A stretch of 14,228 nucleotides of DNA from an uncultured Magnetococcales bacterium (GTDB lineage: Bacteria; Pseudomonadota; Magnetococcia; Magnetococcales; Magnetaquicoccaceae): the NCBI GenBank assembly GCA_903913345.1, contig CAIWLA010000024.1:1-14228 (forward strand). The letters run 5' to 3'. Of this stretch, positions 12,532-14,228 are shown piece by piece. Numbering within the stretch: the stretch's first letter is position 1; every line of letters begins with the position of its first letter. Below the pieces are notes generated by a model. That model was not told the DNA's origin, did not search any database, and was given only the letters and a program-made list of their open reading frames with translations. The position numbers and the translations under genes are program-made.

Positions 12532-13554
12532 ATGAATCCCTTGTCTTCCGTCTTGCCAACCGATGTGGCCGTCATTGGTGCCGGTTCCTGGGGTACCGCC
12601 CTGGCGGCCTTGTTGGCCACCAAGTTGCCGCGCATCACCCTCTGGTGTCTGGAGGCAGAGGTGGCGGAGGGGATCAATCGCGACCACCGCAATCCCCTTT
12701 ATGTATCGGAATTTTTGTTGCCGGAAAATCTGCGGGCCGAGACCGATCTGCTCCGTGTGGCGAGCACCCACCGTGTCTTGATCCTGGTGGTCCCCACCCC
12801 CTTCACCCGTCGCGTATTGCAAACCATGGTGGGTGTCGTGGCCCCGGAGACCCTGTTTGTCTTTGCCAGCAAAGGGGTGGAGGTGGAAACCTTGACCCTG
12901 ATTTCCGACATCCACGCCGAACTGTTTGGGCCGGATGGGTTGCAACGGGCCTGTTTTCTCTCTGGCCCCTCCTTTGCGCGTGAGGTATTGCAGGGATTGC
13001 CCACGGCGGTGGCGATTGCCGGACATAATGCCGATGTGGTGCATCGGATGCAGCAACTGTTTCACACCCCCTCTTTTCGAACCTACGGCAGCGCGGATGT
13101 CATTGGCGTGGAGTTGGGTGGTGCCCTGAAAAATGTGATTGCCCTGGCCTCCGGCATCAGTGACGGGCTGGGCTTTGGCAATGGTGCCCGTGCGGCCCTG
13201 CTCACCCGTGGCCTGGCGGAAATGGTGCGGCTGGGTGTTGGCATGGGTGCCCAGGCCGAGACCTTTTCCGGGCTGTCCGGCATGGGCGATCTCCTGTTGA
13301 CCGCCACCTCCACCCTGTCACGCAACTATACCGTGGGTTGGCGTCTGGGCAAGGGCGAGACTTTGGAGGCCATCCAGAGCGGCACGCGGGAGGTGGCCGA
13401 AGGGGTCAAGACCACCCTCGGTGTCCGGCGTCTGGCGGAAAAAAAGGGGATCGAGATGCCCATCGCCACCGCCGTTCATGATATTCTCTACGCCAACCGG
13501 GATCCCCGTTCCGCCGTCAAGGCGTTGATGGAACGGGATTTGAAGTGGGAGTAG
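12532..13554 (+). CDS. gpsA: Glycerol-3-phosphate dehydrogenase [NAD(P)+]
   Basis: GpsA reduces dihydroxyacetone phosphate to sn-glycerol 3-phosphate in the cytoplasm, supplying the backbone for phospholipids. The 340-aa protein has the Rossmann nucleotide-binding motif GAGSWGTALA at 16-25, K114 in the ASKGVE loop, and SGPSFAREV at 144-152. The catalytic-domain stretch GGALKNVIALASGISDGL begins at 196 (K200), continues with GFGNGARAAL, and FSGLSGMGDLLLT follows. All family motifs are intact. The ATG at 12532 is preceded by GAGG (12521-12524) at a 7-nt spacing. The gene ends with TAG. It is the last gene of the plus-strand group, and no hairpin with a U-run is seen after it. Confidence 0.98.
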   Translation: MNPLSSVLPTDVAVIGAGSWGTALAALLATKLPRITLWCLEAEVAEGINRDHRNPLYVSEFLLPENLRAETDLLRVASTHRVLILVVPTPFTRRVLQTMVGVVAPETLFVFASKGVEVETLTLISDIHAELFGPDGLQRACFLSGPSFAREVLQGLPTAVAIAGHNADVVHRMQQLFHTPSFRTYGSADVIGVELGGALKNVIALASGISDGLGFGNGARAALLTRGLAEMVRLGVGMGAQAETFSGLSGMGDLLLTATSTLSRNYTVGWRLGKGETLEAIQSGTREVAEGVKTTLGVRRLAEKKGIEMPIATAVHDILYANRDPRSAVKALMERDLKWE

Positions 13555-13670
13555 GCCGCGCAAGTGGCTCAACCAAGCTCATTGTCCATAAGTCCGAGAG
13601 AGGGAGAGAGGCGTTTCCAGAGAATCCGGCGGGTGTCCCCCTATCCGACGGTAAGGCGTGGGGTCTATGG

Positions 13671-14228
13671 TCACACATTGTCCGCAAACACGCTGTCCAG
13701 GGTTGGGGAATCCAATATGCGGCCCGCCCACTCCTCTAACAAAAGCGGTTCGGCCTTGGCAATTTTTTCACTGACCCATACTGGTACAGTGCCGAAGCGG
13801 CGTTGCAACAGGTGAGTCAGCATCTTGGCCTCACCTCCCCGATTTTCTTGCACCAAACGATGCTCAAACTTTGGCAGCGAAAAAAGCTCCTCATCGGGCG
13901 TTGCGTCCACCATCGACTCAAACCACTCCTTCCCAAGCTGCATGACGTACTCTGGTGTGATCCCTTCCATCTCTGGGTTGTTCAGGGAGCTTCTCATGAT
14001 CAACCTCCATAAACCCGTTGTGATTTGATTGAAAGAGTCAGATATTTTGAATAATCCTGAATCTTTGATCGTTGCGAACGCCTTCTTTTGTTCTTCATGA
14101 CGACTGGCAAAACACTTCAAGGGCGCGTTATGGGATTCATTCGACAGCTCGTTCAGAAGCACCAAGCGGATGGTATCACCCCAACGAGATTCAGTGACAT
14201 AAACTCCGCTGGGCCCAACGGGTTCAAA
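13671..14228 (-). CDS. Rpn/DUF4351-like protein, C-terminal part (cut by window edge)
   Basis: The frame is open from the TGA at 13671-13673 to the right edge, so the N-terminus lies outside the window and the visible part is 186 residues. Its last third (EAKMLTHLLQRRFGTVPVWV, then a helix with EEWAGRILDSPTLDSVF) resembles the C-terminal DUF4351 region found after the PD-(D/E)XK nuclease domain in Rpn-type, transposase-like proteins. The nuclease domain, if present, would be upstream. No start codon in the visible part is convincing: the frame continues past a TTG at 14163-14165. Base composition is clearly more AT-rich than neighbouring genes, especially 13980-14110, which fits horizontal acquisition. 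The family call is from pattern memory and is moderate at best. Confidence 0.6.
   Translation of the reverse strand, partial: FEPVGPSGVYVTESRWGDTIRLVLLNELSNESHNAPLKCFASRHEEQKKAFATIKDSGLFKISDSFNQITTGLWRLIMRSSLNNPEMEGITPEYVMQLGKEWFESMVDATPDEELFSLPKFEHRLVQENRGGEAKMLTHLLQRRFGTVPVWVSEKIAKAEPLLLEEWAGRILDSPTLDSVFADNV

Noticed and set aside
11998..13065. Minus-strand open frame spanning tsaD and gpsA
   Set aside because: It crosses two conserved genes in antisense, with no domain and a shadow-type composition.
13555..13670. Search for a terminator or small gene between gpsA and the Rpn-like gene
   Set aside because: Only weak GC-rich complementarities without a U-run are visible, and no open frame has a credible start and composition.

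Overview
This window carries a compact, fairly GC-rich set of chromosomal genes from a Gram-negative bacterium. LolA (lipoprotein transport to the outer membrane) indicates a double envelope. The sigma-54 activator, RimO, YajQ and the tsaD-gpsA pair fit Pseudomonadota. The tsaD-gpsA linkage is common in Alphaproteobacteria, and the density of two-component genes is compatible with a Magnetococcales-like or other deep alphaproteobacterial lineage. That placement is inference only: no rRNA or tRNA lies in the window.

Layout. (1) 1-3215, minus strand: a two-component operon of a membrane sensor histidine kinase followed by an NtrC-type sigma-54 response regulator. The kinase frame is broken by an in-frame TAG at 2529-2531. 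A REP/dRS3-like hairpin follows the regulator gene. (2) 3384-7085, plus strand: a Sel1-repeat protein, a SulP-STAS anion transporter and a GAF/HD-GYP-like protein directly behind it. The last protein has a shortened GAF domain and a shortened, degenerate HD-GYP core. (3) 7039-9595, minus strand: the housekeeping operon lolA-yajQ-rimO, with a credible sigma-70-type promoter at 9761-9789. The 3' ends of rimO and the HD-GYP-like gene overlap tail to tail by 47 bp. (4) 9920-13554, plus strand: a histidine phosphotransfer protein, an OmpR-type regulator and a stand-alone receiver, then tsaD and gpsA. The spacing suggests one transcription unit. (5) 13671 to the right edge, minus strand: the C-terminal part of an Rpn/DUF4351-like protein in visibly AT-richer DNA, continuing beyond the window.

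How the parts relate. Two signalling sets are present: a sigma-54 kinase/regulator pair whose kinase may be broken, and a phosphorelay set (Hpt plus two receivers) with no kinase beside it. HD-GYP proteins usually degrade cyclic di-GMP, but this one has lost several active-site features and may act only as a binding or regulatory partner of the transporter next to it. YajQ, whose homologue binds cyclic di-GMP in Xanthomonas, lies in the facing operon. I see no CRISPR array, insertion sequence, RNA gene or clear novel system. The best leads are the interrupted kinase, the degenerate HD-GYP protein, and the mismatch between the best ribosome-binding site and the reading frame at the start of the OmpR-type regulator.
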